NCBI GenBank assembly: GCA_019057795.1
Contig: JAHLWS010000034.1
Location: forward strand, 16,057 to 80,056
Length of the DNA: 64,000 bases
Origin: Promethearchaeota archaeon
GTDB taxonomy: Archaea > Asgardarchaeota > Lokiarchaeia > Sigyniarchaeales > SOKP01
Direction of reading: 5' to 3'
Position 1 is the stretch's first letter, and each line of letters starts with the position of its first letter. This document shows, piece after piece, positions 35,447 to 44,624 of this stretch. The position numbers and the translations under genes are program-made. The notes beneath the pieces were generated by a model that made no database searches, was not told the origin of the DNA, and saw nothing but the letters and a program-made list of their open reading frames with translations.

Positions 35447-35815
35447 TTAAAGTTTTAAAGCTTCAACGACTTTTTCTCTTATTTTTGATTTGTCTTTCAT
35501 ACCTAAGGAAACATATTTATGGACAGATAAACCGTCGATTCTCGCGGGTTCTTGCCATGCTAATGTAATTCCAAGCCTTGCTCTTTCAGTTATACTCAGA
35601 TTAGTAATGTCGATCCCATCGAAAAATATTTTTCCTTTTGACGCTTTATAATCCCCCAATCCCATAATTGTATATGCTAAAGTCGATTTACCGGAACCGT
35701 TTGGTCCCATGATAGCGTGAATCGAACCTTCTTTAATTCCAAAAGAAACTTCATTTACAATGACGCACTTCTGGTCAAGAGTTGGAATTGTTACTTCCTT
35801 AAGTTCTAATAGCAA
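35447..35815 (-). pseudogene. sufC: Truncated second copy of sufC
   Basis: The first 122 residues align closely with the intact SufC at 34 kb, including Walker A GPNGSGKS and the LAWQEPARI Q-loop. The gene stops after KSKIREKVVEALKL, and the signature, Walker B and switch regions are absent, so it cannot hydrolyse ATP. The break coincides with the edge of the foreign-looking segment. Divergence between the copies (about 70% identity) shows the duplication is not very recent. Confidence 0.85.
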
Positions 35816-36066
35816 TTAAAAATCCTCGAAATGTGATTATATTTATTATAATCTTATAATTCGTCAAATTTTTAATATTTTATTTAAAAAATGGGAATAT
35901 CTGTTTTTTTGAAAAGTTAGCTAGTTCAAATCATTAACGATTCATAATAGGTTAATTTTAATATTGATCTGTTTATAATTATATAATGTAAGACTTCAAA
36001 TTGATAATTGAAAAACCAAATTAAAAAAAAAATTAAAATAATATTATAATCAAATAGGAGATAAGT

Positions 36067-36861
36067 ATGGTAAAAAAGGAATATATATGCGACAAGGGTA
36101 AGAGAAGCGCAATTATTATAGAAGACCTTAGAACTGAAATAAAAGAAGGGGCTACAATGATTCTGGGGTTTGCAGGGATTGGTCTCATTGGACCAATTGT
36201 ATCCAACGCGTTAATTAAGCAAATCCCTGATATAGTTGAAATAGGATTTATCACAAGCGATTATCTCCCTCCTATAAGCGTTTTTTACGAAGGCGTGCTA
36301 AAACATCCATTCAGAATCTATTATTCCCCTAAACATAACTTAATTGTTGGAGTCTCAGAAGTACCGTTTCAAGTTTCAACAGCTTATAACGACTTATCTA
36401 AAACTATAAATCACTGGTTATTATCTGACGATGTAAAAGCTAAGGAAGTTGTGATTTTCCAAGGGATACCTCAGCGTGGAATTATTGATAAATATCCAAT
36501 ATATTATGCCGCTGAAGCAGATATGGTCGACACTTTGGAGAAATATGGAATTAAGAAAGTAGAGAAGGGCATCATCGTAGGTCCAGAAGCAACCATATTA
36601 AACGAAGCTTTATCAAATAAATTAAAAGCGTACGCCTTATTTGCTCCCGTGTTAGAAATACCAACACCAGAAGCTGGCGCAGCAATACTAGAGGTGTTAA
36701 ATGAAATTTATGGTTTAAACATAGAAACATCCAAATTAATTGAGGAAGGGAAAGAGATTAAAGCAAAAATGCTCGAGCTAGCTGAAAAAGCGCAACAATA
36801 CCAAAAACAACAACAATTACCGGAATACCCTAAAGAAGGATACAATCGATACTTTCAATAA
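36067..36861 (+). CDS. PAC2-family protein
   Basis: The 264-aa protein contains ILGFAGIGLIGPIVSNAL at residues 31-49, later VVIFQGIPQRG, and the PTPEAGAAILEVLN segment typical of the archaeal PAC2/DUF75 proteins related to proteasome-assembly chaperone 2. Archaeal members form homo-oligomers and are often linked to the proteasome or nucleotide metabolism; the exact role is unknown. The C-terminal tail is Q-rich helix. Start ATG 36067 has AGGAG upstream. A relic copy lies at 34.9 kb. Confidence 0.85.
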   Translation: MVKKEYICDKGKRSAIIIEDLRTEIKEGATMILGFAGIGLIGPIVSNALIKQIPDIVEIGFITSDYLPPISVFYEGVLKHPFRIYYSPKHNLIVGVSEVPFQVSTAYNDLSKTINHWLLSDDVKAKEVVIFQGIPQRGIIDKYPIYYAAEADMVDTLEKYGIKKVEKGIIVGPEATILNEALSNKLKAYALFAPVLEIPTPEAGAAILEVLNEIYGLNIETSKLIEEGKEIKAKMLELAEKAQQYQKQQQLPEYPKEGYNRYFQ

Positions 36862-37026
36862 AAAAAAAATGTAAATCTAATTTTGTTATTAATCAAATTT
36901 TTTCTACTATTTTTATTAGGTATCGTGTTAAAGTTAGGTAATAATAATTTATAAAAACTAATTTTATTATTCTTGGACAATTTTTCTTAGTGATTCAACA
37001 GTAACAGTAATAAGAGGTAAATTTTC

Positions 37027-37482
37027 ATTAAGGAAAAATTCATTCCGGTTCAAATTGATCAAGAACTTTGTTTAAGGTGTGAACGGTGCCTACACGCTTG
37101 CAGAGCTAACGCTATTTATTTCGAACATGGAATACGAAAAGTTGATTATACTAAATGCAAAGGATGCTTATCATGTGTTCAAGTCTGTCCGAGAAATGCA
37201 ATAGAGGTTACATCCATTACTCATCCAGACCAAATCGTTAGCATAAAAATTGACCACGAAAAGTGTACGATGTGCGAACAATGCCTTGCTGAGAACGGCA
37301 ATTTCTGCCCTCAAAACTTATTTTATAAAGATATTGTAAAGAAGGTTGGCAGAGAAGAATTAGGTATTAGATTTAAGTTTACGGAAATTGCAAAATGCCA
37401 AGGTTGTTTTAAATGCGAATTGTCTTGTCCTGAAGGGGCTATCAAACCCATTAAATACGAATTCCAACAATTTGTATCGTAA
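37027..37482 (+). CDS. Polyferredoxin with four 4Fe-4S motifs, starting at ATT
   Basis: The 151-aa protein carries four clusters of cysteines: CLRCERCLHAC, CKGCLSCVQVC, CTMCEQC...FC and CQGCFKCELSC, each with a Pro or Ala/Asn after the last Cys. This is a multi-[4Fe-4S] electron carrier. The frame closes at TAA 37018-37020 and contains no ATG/GTG/TTG before the first cluster. ATT 37027 lies 8 bases after AGAGGTAA and is taken as start. It converges with the flavoprotein gene, leaving four bases between stops. The pair is likely an electron-transfer couple, as in the Archaeoglobus archaeoflavoprotein/ferredoxin system. Confidence 0.85.
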   Translation: MKEKFIPVQIDQELCLRCERCLHACRANAIYFEHGIRKVDYTKCKGCLSCVQVCPRNAIEVTSITHPDQIVSIKIDHEKCTMCEQCLAENGNFCPQNLFYKDIVKKVGREELGIRFKFTEIAKCQGCFKCELSCPEGAIKPIKYEFQQFVS

Positions 37483-37486
37483 CCTT

Positions 37487-38041
37487 TTACGCTTTTTCTT
37501 TAATTTTTTGAATGATAAGAATATTAATTTCGGAAAAATCAGAAATTACTACAGTACCTTCCATGTTCTTTAATTTTTTAATGTTCTCTAGTTCAATATC
37601 TCTGATTTTCAGCACTAATGGCGTTCCATCGGGCCGAGAAGTAACAATTGGCTCAGCATCTTGATCTGAAGGAAAAATGTAAACTATTTGGCCTCCTTTA
37701 ATAGCTTGAGCCACGCAGTTAGTAATTAGAGTGTCTGCTATCCCGCATGCAATTTTAGCGATAGTATTTGCAGAAACTGGAGCAACTAAAAATAAATCGT
37801 ACTTGCCAAGCTGTAAGGGTCCCGCATAAAATGGGATATTTGGGGTTTTTTCTACTTTAACCTTTTCAACTGCTTTAGTTAGAGCTAACCACATTTTATA
37901 CCACTTGACAACCGCCGCACCTTCCTTTGATAAAATTACAGTTATATCAATATCATGATTATTTTGCAAATCAACCATTAAATCAATTAACTCTTGAAGT
38001 ATATAACCCGTGCCAGTTATACCCCATATTAACTTAAACAA
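37487..38041 (-). CDS. Archaeoflavoprotein / dihydromethanopterin-reductase-like flavoprotein
   Basis: The 184-aa protein belongs to the FMN-binding flavoprotein fold (DFP/AfpA type). It starts KLIWGITGTGY and has ITVILSKEGAAVV, a central FLVAPVSANTIAKIACGIADTLITN FMN pocket and a late GGQIVYIFPSDQD. Members bind FMN and accept electrons from ferredoxin. The Cys-rich polyferredoxin encoded convergently 5 bases away fits that role. An alternative is a pterin reductase or a decarboxylase of the Ubix/PPCDC type. Confidence 0.78.
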   Translation of the reverse strand: MFKLIWGITGTGYILQELIDLMVDLQNNHDIDITVILSKEGAAVVKWYKMWLALTKAVEKVKVEKTPNIPFYAGPLQLGKYDLFLVAPVSANTIAKIACGIADTLITNCVAQAIKGGQIVYIFPSDQDAEPIVTSRPDGTPLVLKIRDIELENIKKLKNMEGTVVISDFSEINILIIQKIKEKA

Positions 38042-38265
38042 TTAACTTTCATCTCTTTCAAAACTAAATTTCAAATAAAAATTTGATTAATTTAAATAAT
38101 TAAATACTTTTGATATTTGTTAGGTAAATTTTCAGCTCATTGAAATATATTTAGATTCTAATAAAAATTGGTCTACTCTTTTTTTAAATTGTATATAAAA
38201 TTATTAAAAATATTAAAATAGATACTTAAAATAATTTTAAACGCATTAAAATAAGGGGTAATTCT

Positions 38266-39204
38266 ATGGAATACGCAATTGAGACTTCCAATTTAAAAAA
38301 ATATTTTGGCGATATCCACGCCGTTGATGGAATTGATTTAAAAATTCCAAAAGGGTACTTATATGGCGTACTTGGGCCAAATGGTGCTGGAAAGTCGACG
38401 ATAATTCGAATATTATCTGCAATTCTTTACCCAACGGACGGAGAGGCTACGGTTTTAGGATTTAATCTAAGAAAAGAAGCAAGTGAGATAAAAAAAAGAA
38501 TTGGTGTATGTCCGCAAGAACTAGTAATTTATCCTCGTTTAACAGCAAGAGAAAATATTCATCTTATTGCTCAAATGCATGGTATTATTAAAAAAGATTA
38601 TAAAGAACGCACTGATGATTTACTTGGAAGGATGAATCTATTGGATCGAGCTGATTCTTTATCCAAGACTTATTCGGGTGGAATGAAACGAAGATTAAAT
38701 GTATTAATGGCTGTAATTCACGAACCAGAGTTACTTTTTTTTGATGAACCTACAGCTGGTTTGGATCCGCAATCACGACGAGTTGTATGGGATTTCATTA
38801 AAGAGTTCCAAGAAAGAGATTGCACAATAATCTTAACAACCCATAACATGGAGGAGGCTGATGATCTCTCAGATGAACTGCTTATAATTGACTATGGAAA
38901 AATCATTGCCCAAGGCACCCCAAGTGAATTAAAAGGAAAGCTAGGGGAGGGAGATATAATAGAGTTCAAGGTTAGAGATCCAAAAAATAGAAATGAGATA
39001 ATTGAACGAGCAAAATCACTAAGTTTTGTACGCTGGGGAAAAAAACTGGGTAAACATCGAATAGTTATAAACGCTCTTGATGGTTTAAGACGCATCTCTG
39101 ATATTATGGACGTTGTTAAAGTTGAAATGGAGGATATATCTGTTCGTACAAATACTTTAGAAGATATTTTTATTGATTTAACAGGTAGGAGGTTGAGGGA
39201 TTAA
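38266..39204 (+). CDS. ABC transporter ATPase (DrrA type)
   Basis: The 312-aa protein has Walker A GPNGAGKS, Q-loop, signature YSGGMKRR, Walker B LLFFDEPTAGLDP and switch LTTHNM. After residue 220 comes the regulatory C-terminal domain of the CcmA/DrrA family. It starts at ATG 38266 with GGGGTA upstream and its stop overlaps the permease ATG at 39204. Typical substrates are antibiotics, lipids or drugs, usually exported. Confidence 0.9.
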   Translation: MEYAIETSNLKKYFGDIHAVDGIDLKIPKGYLYGVLGPNGAGKSTIIRILSAILYPTDGEATVLGFNLRKEASEIKKRIGVCPQELVIYPRLTARENIHLIAQMHGIIKKDYKERTDDLLGRMNLLDRADSLSKTYSGGMKRRLNVLMAVIHEPELLFFDEPTAGLDPQSRRVVWDFIKEFQERDCTIILTTHNMEEADDLSDELLIIDYGKIIAQGTPSELKGKLGEGDIIEFKVRDPKNRNEIIERAKSLSFVRWGKKLGKHRIVINALDGLRRISDIMDVVKVEMEDISVRTNTLEDIFIDLTGRRLRD

Positions 39205-39944
39205 TGGAAAATAAGATTAATAGAAGCCTAACCTTAAAACGTCTCTGGTATTTATCTATTAAAAATCTAAAAACTATGCTACGTGATAGAGCTCAATTGG
39301 TATGGTTAATAGGTTATCCAATACTATTTATGGTTTTATATAAAGTTGCTTTAGGTGTAGGTGTCTATGAATTCATGGCACCTGCTCTTATCATTATAGG
39401 TCCAACAGTCGTTATCTCGCAATTGGCAGCACATTTTGCTGAAGAAAAAGAATTAGGCACTCTTCAGAGATTAATTACTACGCCAGCTTCCCGAAGTATA
39501 ATATTACTATCTGGATTATTCTCTCAGTTAATCGTGGCAGTAATTCAAATTATCATCTTAATCCTTGCCAGTTTATTATTAGGAGCTAAATTTGATCCAA
39601 ATGTTAATATAATCCTCTTATTTTTCATCCCATTTTTATTATCTTTCACATCACTTGGCTTTGGTTTACTTCTTGCATCATTTGTAAAAACTGCTGGTTC
39701 TGCTGGAGGTTTGGCTTGGTTTATTATATTACCCCTTCAATTTCTAGGTGGAATATTCGCTCACCCTCCAATTGTAGAATTCTTACCTACTACATTAGCA
39801 GTAGAAGCTTTACGCTCTGTAATGATAATGGGAAATGCAACTTTCGATGCAATTGGATTAAATTTAATTTTTGTAGGAGTTTGGGGGGTAGTAGTTATAA
39901 TTATTGGAATTTTATTATTTCAACGAAAAACTGCAATTTTGTAA
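39204..39944 (+). CDS. ABC-2 type exporter permease (DrrB type)
   Basis: The 246-aa product has about six membrane helices, beginning with LIGYPILFMVLYKVALGV and ending near VWGVVVIIIGILLFQ. It also has the ABC-2 family element AEEKELGTLQRLITTPASR. It overlaps the ATPase gene by one base, so the two form one transporter. A T-tract after the stop marks the transcript end. Confidence 0.88.
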   Translation: MENKINRSLTLKRLWYLSIKNLKTMLRDRAQLVWLIGYPILFMVLYKVALGVGVYEFMAPALIIIGPTVVISQLAAHFAEEKELGTLQRLITTPASRSIILLSGLFSQLIVAVIQIIILILASLLLGAKFDPNVNIILLFFIPFLLSFTSLGFGLLLASFVKTAGSAGGLAWFIILPLQFLGGIFAHPPIVEFLPTTLAVEALRSVMIMGNATFDAIGLNLIFVGVWGVVVIIIGILLFQRKTAIL

Positions 39945-39953
39945 TTTTTTTTT
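39945..39953 (+). terminator. Oligo-T terminator after the ABC transporter genes
   Basis: Nine consecutive T residues directly follow the TAA stop of the permease gene, fitting archaeal T-tract termination before the IscS gene promoter region. Confidence 0.5.
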
Positions 39954-40076
39954 AATATTCTTATCCAATTTTTAAAGAATAAACTTTTAGTTATAAAACT
40001 TAACCATAAGAATTAATAATTTAAGAATGATAATAATTAAAATAGAAGAGTCTAAAATTATTGTTCGTGATTAATT

Positions 40077-41303
40077 ATGGATGCATCGAAGTATGTTTAT
40101 CTTGATTATGCCGCGACTACGCCAATGGATCCCCGTGTGATTGAAGAAGTTAATAAACATTTCAGAGAAACGTATGGAAATTCTTCGAGTCTACATTCGA
40201 TAGGTCAAAAAGCTGCTCAAACCTTAGTGAAATCTCGCCAAACTGTAGCGTCGTTAATTGACGTTCAGAGAGATGAGATATTTTTTACGTCTTCAGGGAC
40301 AGAAGCGGATAATCTGGCAATATTGGGCGTTGCGTTTAAAAATAAGAGCAGAGGAAATCATATTATTACTTCTGCAATAGAGCACCATGCTGTCGAAAAT
40401 GCATGTAAACAATTAGAAAAAAGAGGTTTTAAGGTAACTTTCCTACCTGTAGATAAATCTGGCTTAATTAATTTAAAAGAGTTAGAAGATACAATCACGG
40501 ACAAAACAATCCTTATCAGCGTAATGTTTGCAAACAACGAGATAGGAACTATTGAACCCATTAAAGAAATTGGAAAAATTGCTAAAAATCACGATATAAT
40601 TTTCCATACGGACGCTGTTCAAGCGTTTGGTAAAGTTCCAATTGATGTAGATGAGATGAATATAGATTTATTATCTGCTACTGCTCACAAGTTGTATGGG
40701 CCTAAAGGAGTTGGAATGCTATATATACGAAATAAAGGGATTAGAGATGGTTGGGGAAAGATCATTGAACCAATTATGTATGGCGGTGGTCACGAGCGAG
40801 ATATGAGGCCAAGCACAGTAAATATTCCCGGGATCGCGGGTTTTGCAAAAGCTGTGGAAATAGCTAAAGAAGAAATGCCAAAAGAAATTGAAAGGGAAAC
40901 TAAATTACGTGATAAGATTATACAAACTGTTCTTAATAATATTGAAGATTCGTATTTAAACGGACACAAATCTCAGCGATTACCTAATAATGTTAACCTG
41001 GGATTTAGATTTATCGAAGGAGAATCAATTGTTTTGGATTTAGATGGAGAAGGAATAGCTACATCCACGGGTTCAGCTTGTTCTTCAAAATCATTAGATC
41101 CTTCTCATGTATTAATAGCTATAGGTTTGAGACCAGAAGAAGCTCATGGTTCTTTAAGGGCTACAGTTGGGAGGTTTACTACGGAAGATGATGTAGATTA
41201 CTTCTTAGAAAAATTACCTCCAATTATAGAGAGACTTAGAAAAATGTCACCTCTTAAAAAGGGTGTTGAATATATGTTTGATAAGAATAACCATCACAAA
41301 TAA
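40077..41303 (+). CDS. iscS: Cysteine desulfurase (IscS/NifS)
   Basis: The 408-aa PLP enzyme starts VYLDYAATTPMDP, has FFTSSGTEADN, HHAVENAC, the PLP-Lys205 in TAHKLYGPKG, and the persulfide Cys335 in STGSACSSKSL. It takes sulfur from cysteine and hands it to a scaffold. The IscU-type scaffold gene follows at 44.6 kb after two unrelated genes, and SufBC lies at 33-35 kb. Both ISC-like and SUF-like modules are therefore present within 11 kb. ATG 40077. Confidence 0.93.
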   Translation: MDASKYVYLDYAATTPMDPRVIEEVNKHFRETYGNSSSLHSIGQKAAQTLVKSRQTVASLIDVQRDEIFFTSSGTEADNLAILGVAFKNKSRGNHIITSAIEHHAVENACKQLEKRGFKVTFLPVDKSGLINLKELEDTITDKTILISVMFANNEIGTIEPIKEIGKIAKNHDIIFHTDAVQAFGKVPIDVDEMNIDLLSATAHKLYGPKGVGMLYIRNKGIRDGWGKIIEPIMYGGGHERDMRPSTVNIPGIAGFAKAVEIAKEEMPKEIERETKLRDKIIQTVLNNIEDSYLNGHKSQRLPNNVNLGFRFIEGESIVLDLDGEGIATSTGSACSSKSLDPSHVLIAIGLRPEEAHGSLRATVGRFTTEDDVDYFLEKLPPIIERLRKMSPLKKGVEYMFDKNNHHK

Positions 41304-41338
41304 TTGTTTATAATTTACTAGAAAGGTTAAATTTAAAA

Positions 41339-42001
41339 ATGGATGATCAAAAAAAGCTCGCAATTGTAATTTTAATAGGCGGAAAAAATATCCGCTTTGG
41401 AAACGAATCTGCTGCTGTTTTAGATGTACTCGGAAAACCGTTAATTTTACACCAAATAGAAACGCTTTCTAAATTTGACGAAGATGTTTTTTTGGTTGCT
41501 AACTCAGAATATCAGATTAATTCCTATTATAGGGAGATTAATTTTCCAAGAGACATTAACTTCATCGTTGACGATACAGAAATTATCGGGGATTCAAATG
41601 TAAGAACTCCAATGTTAGGTATATATTCTGGTTTTAAAGAATTGAATAATTTAGGTTTTGAAAAGGGTTTTCTTTTATCAGGTGATATGCCTTTGGTCAA
41701 ACCTGAAGTGATCGAATTATTGATTAAAGAAGTCGAAGGATACGATTGTTGTATTCCAAGATGGAATAATGGTTTTTTAGAGCCATTATTTGCTATATAT
41801 CCTGTTGAAAAAACATATGAACTTGCGAAAAAAACAATTCAAGAAAAAAATTATGCTTTAAATAGTATAATCAATAAGACTTGGAACATAAATTACATAT
41901 CAGTTGAGGAATCGATAAAGCCGTTAGATCAAAATTTAGTTGGCTTAATAAACATAAACGGACCAATCGATCTTGAGAAGGTAATCAAATTATACCAATA
42001 A
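41339..42001 (+). CDS. MobA-like molybdenum cofactor guanylyltransferase
   Basis: The 220-aa NTP-transferase has the N-terminal loop VILIGGKNIRFG (typical GGxSxRFG of MobA/MobA-like proteins) and the LLSGDMPLVKP motif carrying the metal-binding Asp. MobA attaches GMP to molybdopterin. Other MobA-like proteins move different nucleotides, so the exact product is not fixed. Its place next to iscS links it to Fe-S/molybdoenzyme maturation. ATG 41339 with AGGT upstream. Confidence 0.75.
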   Translation: MDDQKKLAIVILIGGKNIRFGNESAAVLDVLGKPLILHQIETLSKFDEDVFLVANSEYQINSYYREINFPRDINFIVDDTEIIGDSNVRTPMLGIYSGFKELNNLGFEKGFLLSGDMPLVKPEVIELLIKEVEGYDCCIPRWNNGFLEPLFAIYPVEKTYELAKKTIQEKNYALNSIINKTWNINYISVEESIKPLDQNLVGLININGPIDLEKVIKLYQ

Positions 42002-42080
42002 CTTTAATAACTAAAAATTATCATTCTCTATTTTTTTTACATCTTAATTTTTCTCAATAAACCTTTTACTCTAAAAAAAA

Positions 42081-44504
42081 TTGTTTAACTTAATGGATAA
42101 AGAGGAATTTAAATTTTTAGATAAAACTATAGAGCTCGAAAAAAGAGAAGAATTAGATTCTTCTTACAAAATCAAATCTTATCATGATAAATTAAGATTA
42201 ATGGAAAGTAAGAAAATTCCTCAGAAACCTATTGAAGACGTCTTAAATGATTTGTTATTAAAAAATAGTTACATTTCTAAAAAGACTAAAGATTCGATAT
42301 CAAAAATAATATACTCTCCAAAAGATAGAATTATTGTAGTTACGACCCATTTGGGGCAGGATATCATTTGGAATAGAGGAAAACTAATTTATTCATACGG
42401 TTGGTTTTTTTTTGTTTCTAAACCTAAATCTAAGCAAAAATCCAGCAAGGCAAAAATGGGAAAGGATAAGAAAGAAGCTAAAAAAGAAGAAAAAACCATA
42501 AGTAGAGAAGACTATTCGTTTGAAGACTTAATAATTCCGCTAAAAGAAAAAGAAAACATGCGCTCGTTATATAACACCCAAGAATATTTTCAATATTTGA
42601 AACTTATCAAATCAAGTAATATCCCTCAAATGCCAATCAAAGAAGTTTTACATGATTTGTTGGTTGAAAATCAAGATATTCCCTTGAAAGAGAAGAAATC
42701 TATTGGAAAAGTTATTTATTACAAAAAGGAGAGGGTTATTGTTGTTAAATCTCTAATTGGGGATTCAATGTATGAAAATCTCAAGGGCTTAGTAAAAAAG
42801 TATGGCTGGTATTTCTATATCACTGGAGTTCCCGTAGGAGCAAGTCAAATTTCAGTAGCGATTGATAAGATCGAGAGAAAGTTTGATGCTAATTATTTTA
42901 AAAACATATCTATTTCTAGCGAAAATAAGGGCGAGAAAACTAGAGTAACCATTTATCCTATTGTACTTAAACCAAATCATAATTGTCACATCTTAGGATT
43001 AGGAAATCTCAATATATTATTAGATTGTGGTATTTCAGATTCAAAAAAAAAAGAAGTAAAAGAAGAGAAAGAAGATATAGAAGAGAAAGAAGATATAGAA
43101 GAAAAAGAAGAGAAAGAAGGGGAAGAAGAGGAAGAAGAAAAAGAAATTTATAAAAAACCTGACGATTCGATATATATCGAAGAATATTTGGCGAATTTAC
43201 CTCAATTAATTTTAGAAGAAGAAAAAAGACAAATAGAAAAAGAGGATATTGAAAAGGAATTAGCTTCTGAAAATATTCAAAGGCAAACATCGGTTATACC
43301 AAAAATAGATGCGATTTTTGTCTCACATAGTCATTACGACCATATTTCGGGTCTTAAGAAGTTAATACAGCTCAACCCCGAAGTACCTGTTCTTTGCTCA
43401 AGAATTACGTTAGATTTGTTCCTCTTAAGAGATTCAAACTTCTTAAAACAAGAAAATCACGAAGAGATCGACGATGAGGAATATCGAAATATTGTTAAAA
43501 ATGTTATTTATGTAGAAAATGGAGATAAAATAGAATTTAAAGATAGTGGATGTTTTTTATCGTTTTTTCATGCGGGTCATATGCCGGGAGCATTGATGGT
43601 ATTAGCAAAAGTTAATGATTTTAGGTTTTTATACACTGGTGACTATACATATTATGATATAACGCCATTTGCTGGGACTAAAAGATTTTTAGAACAAATT
43701 TCGCGTCCTATAGATTATCTCTTAATTGACGGAACCAGTGCCCATGAAGAGCATGGAGAGATATCCAATCAGTTTCATAGTTTAATTCTCTTCTTAGAAC
43801 AAAAAGCGGAATATGAAGATAATGTTTTAATTGGAGCAGACCCTTCAAGTTTAGCTATAAGCTTTATGCTGACGTTTTGGAGGTATTTCAGAAAGTTACA
43901 ATTAAGAAAAAAAGGTTTTACAAAACGCCCAAATATTTACGTAGATATGATGGTTAGAAAAAATATTCAAGTAATTAATCATAGATACGAATATATATAT
44001 GGCCCAATTTCACGATTAATAAAAAATAAAGCAAATCCTTTTAATAGCATTAAGTTTAGATGGTTTGAGCGCAACGATTTAGAGTTTTTACGGAAGAAGA
44101 ATAATATAATAATTTCTCACCCCCCAGATTTATCTTACGGCTTAATTAGAAATATTATCAATGTAGTTGGCCGTAATCCTCACAATTTAGTGTTTCTTGC
44201 AGGGGCTATTCACGAACAACCAGGAATGGATTTAATATCGGGCGGTAATATAATAGAGTTTTCCGAAACATGGAAAACACCGTTTAGGGCATTTTTAATT
44301 AATACTTTTATGCCTCAACTTAAAATCAAATTACACGCAGATAAGATACAGCTTGCTGAAATGATAAAAGTTCTTGAACCAAAAGAAGTATGCTTTTTCC
44401 ATCAGTCTCCAAGAAAACTTATTGAAGCAGTAGAATACGTAAAAGAGTTGGGTATAGAGAAAGTATCCTTACCTAAAAAAAGGAGATTATTGATTTTAAA
44501 CTAA
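42081..44504 (+). CDS. Large metallo-beta-lactamase / beta-CASP-like hydrolase with N-terminal repeats
   Basis: The catalytic half starts with NILLDCGI (about 313) and has the zinc motif SHSHYDH (His416, His418, Asp420, His421), FHAGHMPGA, and TGDYTYYD. Later come helices with IIISHPPDLS and VFLAGAIHEQPG, similar to beta-CASP RNA nucleases. Residues about 25-110 and 165-250 are two related copies (IPQKPIEDVLNDLL and IPQMPIKEVLHDLL, each ending YGWxFxI). A very acidic Glu/Lys tract (about 328-355) splits the first strand from the zinc motif. The protein is 807 aa, start TTG 42081 or ATG 42093. It may be an RNA-processing nuclease; the repeats are unknown. Confidence 0.7.
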   Translation: MFNLMDKEEFKFLDKTIELEKREELDSSYKIKSYHDKLRLMESKKIPQKPIEDVLNDLLLKNSYISKKTKDSISKIIYSPKDRIIVVTTHLGQDIIWNRGKLIYSYGWFFFVSKPKSKQKSSKAKMGKDKKEAKKEEKTISREDYSFEDLIIPLKEKENMRSLYNTQEYFQYLKLIKSSNIPQMPIKEVLHDLLVENQDIPLKEKKSIGKVIYYKKERVIVVKSLIGDSMYENLKGLVKKYGWYFYITGVPVGASQISVAIDKIERKFDANYFKNISISSENKGEKTRVTIYPIVLKPNHNCHILGLGNLNILLDCGISDSKKKEVKEEKEDIEEKEDIEEKEEKEGEEEEEEKEIYKKPDDSIYIEEYLANLPQLILEEEKRQIEKEDIEKELASENIQRQTSVIPKIDAIFVSHSHYDHISGLKKLIQLNPEVPVLCSRITLDLFLLRDSNFLKQENHEEIDDEEYRNIVKNVIYVENGDKIEFKDSGCFLSFFHAGHMPGALMVLAKVNDFRFLYTGDYTYYDITPFAGTKRFLEQISRPIDYLLIDGTSAHEEHGEISNQFHSLILFLEQKAEYEDNVLIGADPSSLAISFMLTFWRYFRKLQLRKKGFTKRPNIYVDMMVRKNIQVINHRYEYIYGPISRLIKNKANPFNSIKFRWFERNDLEFLRKKNNIIISHPPDLSYGLIRNIINVVGRNPHNLVFLAGAIHEQPGMDLISGGNIIEFSETWKTPFRAFLINTFMPQLKIKLHADKIQLAEMIKVLEPKEVCFFHQSPRKLIEAVEYVKELGIEKVSLPKKRRLLILN
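43062..43150 (+). repeat. Short tandem repeat encoding an acidic tract
   Basis: Two exact 18-base copies (43062-43079 and 43080-43097) followed by degenerate ones encode repeated DIEEKE. Replication slippage probably created the charged insert inside the hydrolase. Confidence 0.75.
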
Positions 44505-44624
44505 ATTTAATAGTATTAATCTCGCAAAGTAGGATTTCTATATTTTAAAAGCAAAAATCATAAAAACTAAATTTGTCAATTTCTTTTCTAATATATTACA
44601 TATCAGTAGAAATGGTGGATTGAA

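Noticed and set aside
35440..35470. Terminal inverted repeats bordering the foreign-looking insert
   Set aside because: AAAGTTTTAAAG on the right and AAAGATTAAAC on the left look alike, but only as AT-rich words and not as matching inverted ends.
36033..36254. Minus-strand ORF across the start of the PAC2 gene
   Set aside because: It is antisense to a well-supported PAC2 coding region and has no ribosome site.
43009..43290. Minus-strand ORF rich in Leu and Phe inside the beta-CASP-like gene
   Set aside because: It is the complement of the Glu/Lys-rich acidic tract; such tracts always give a hydrophobic antisense frame.
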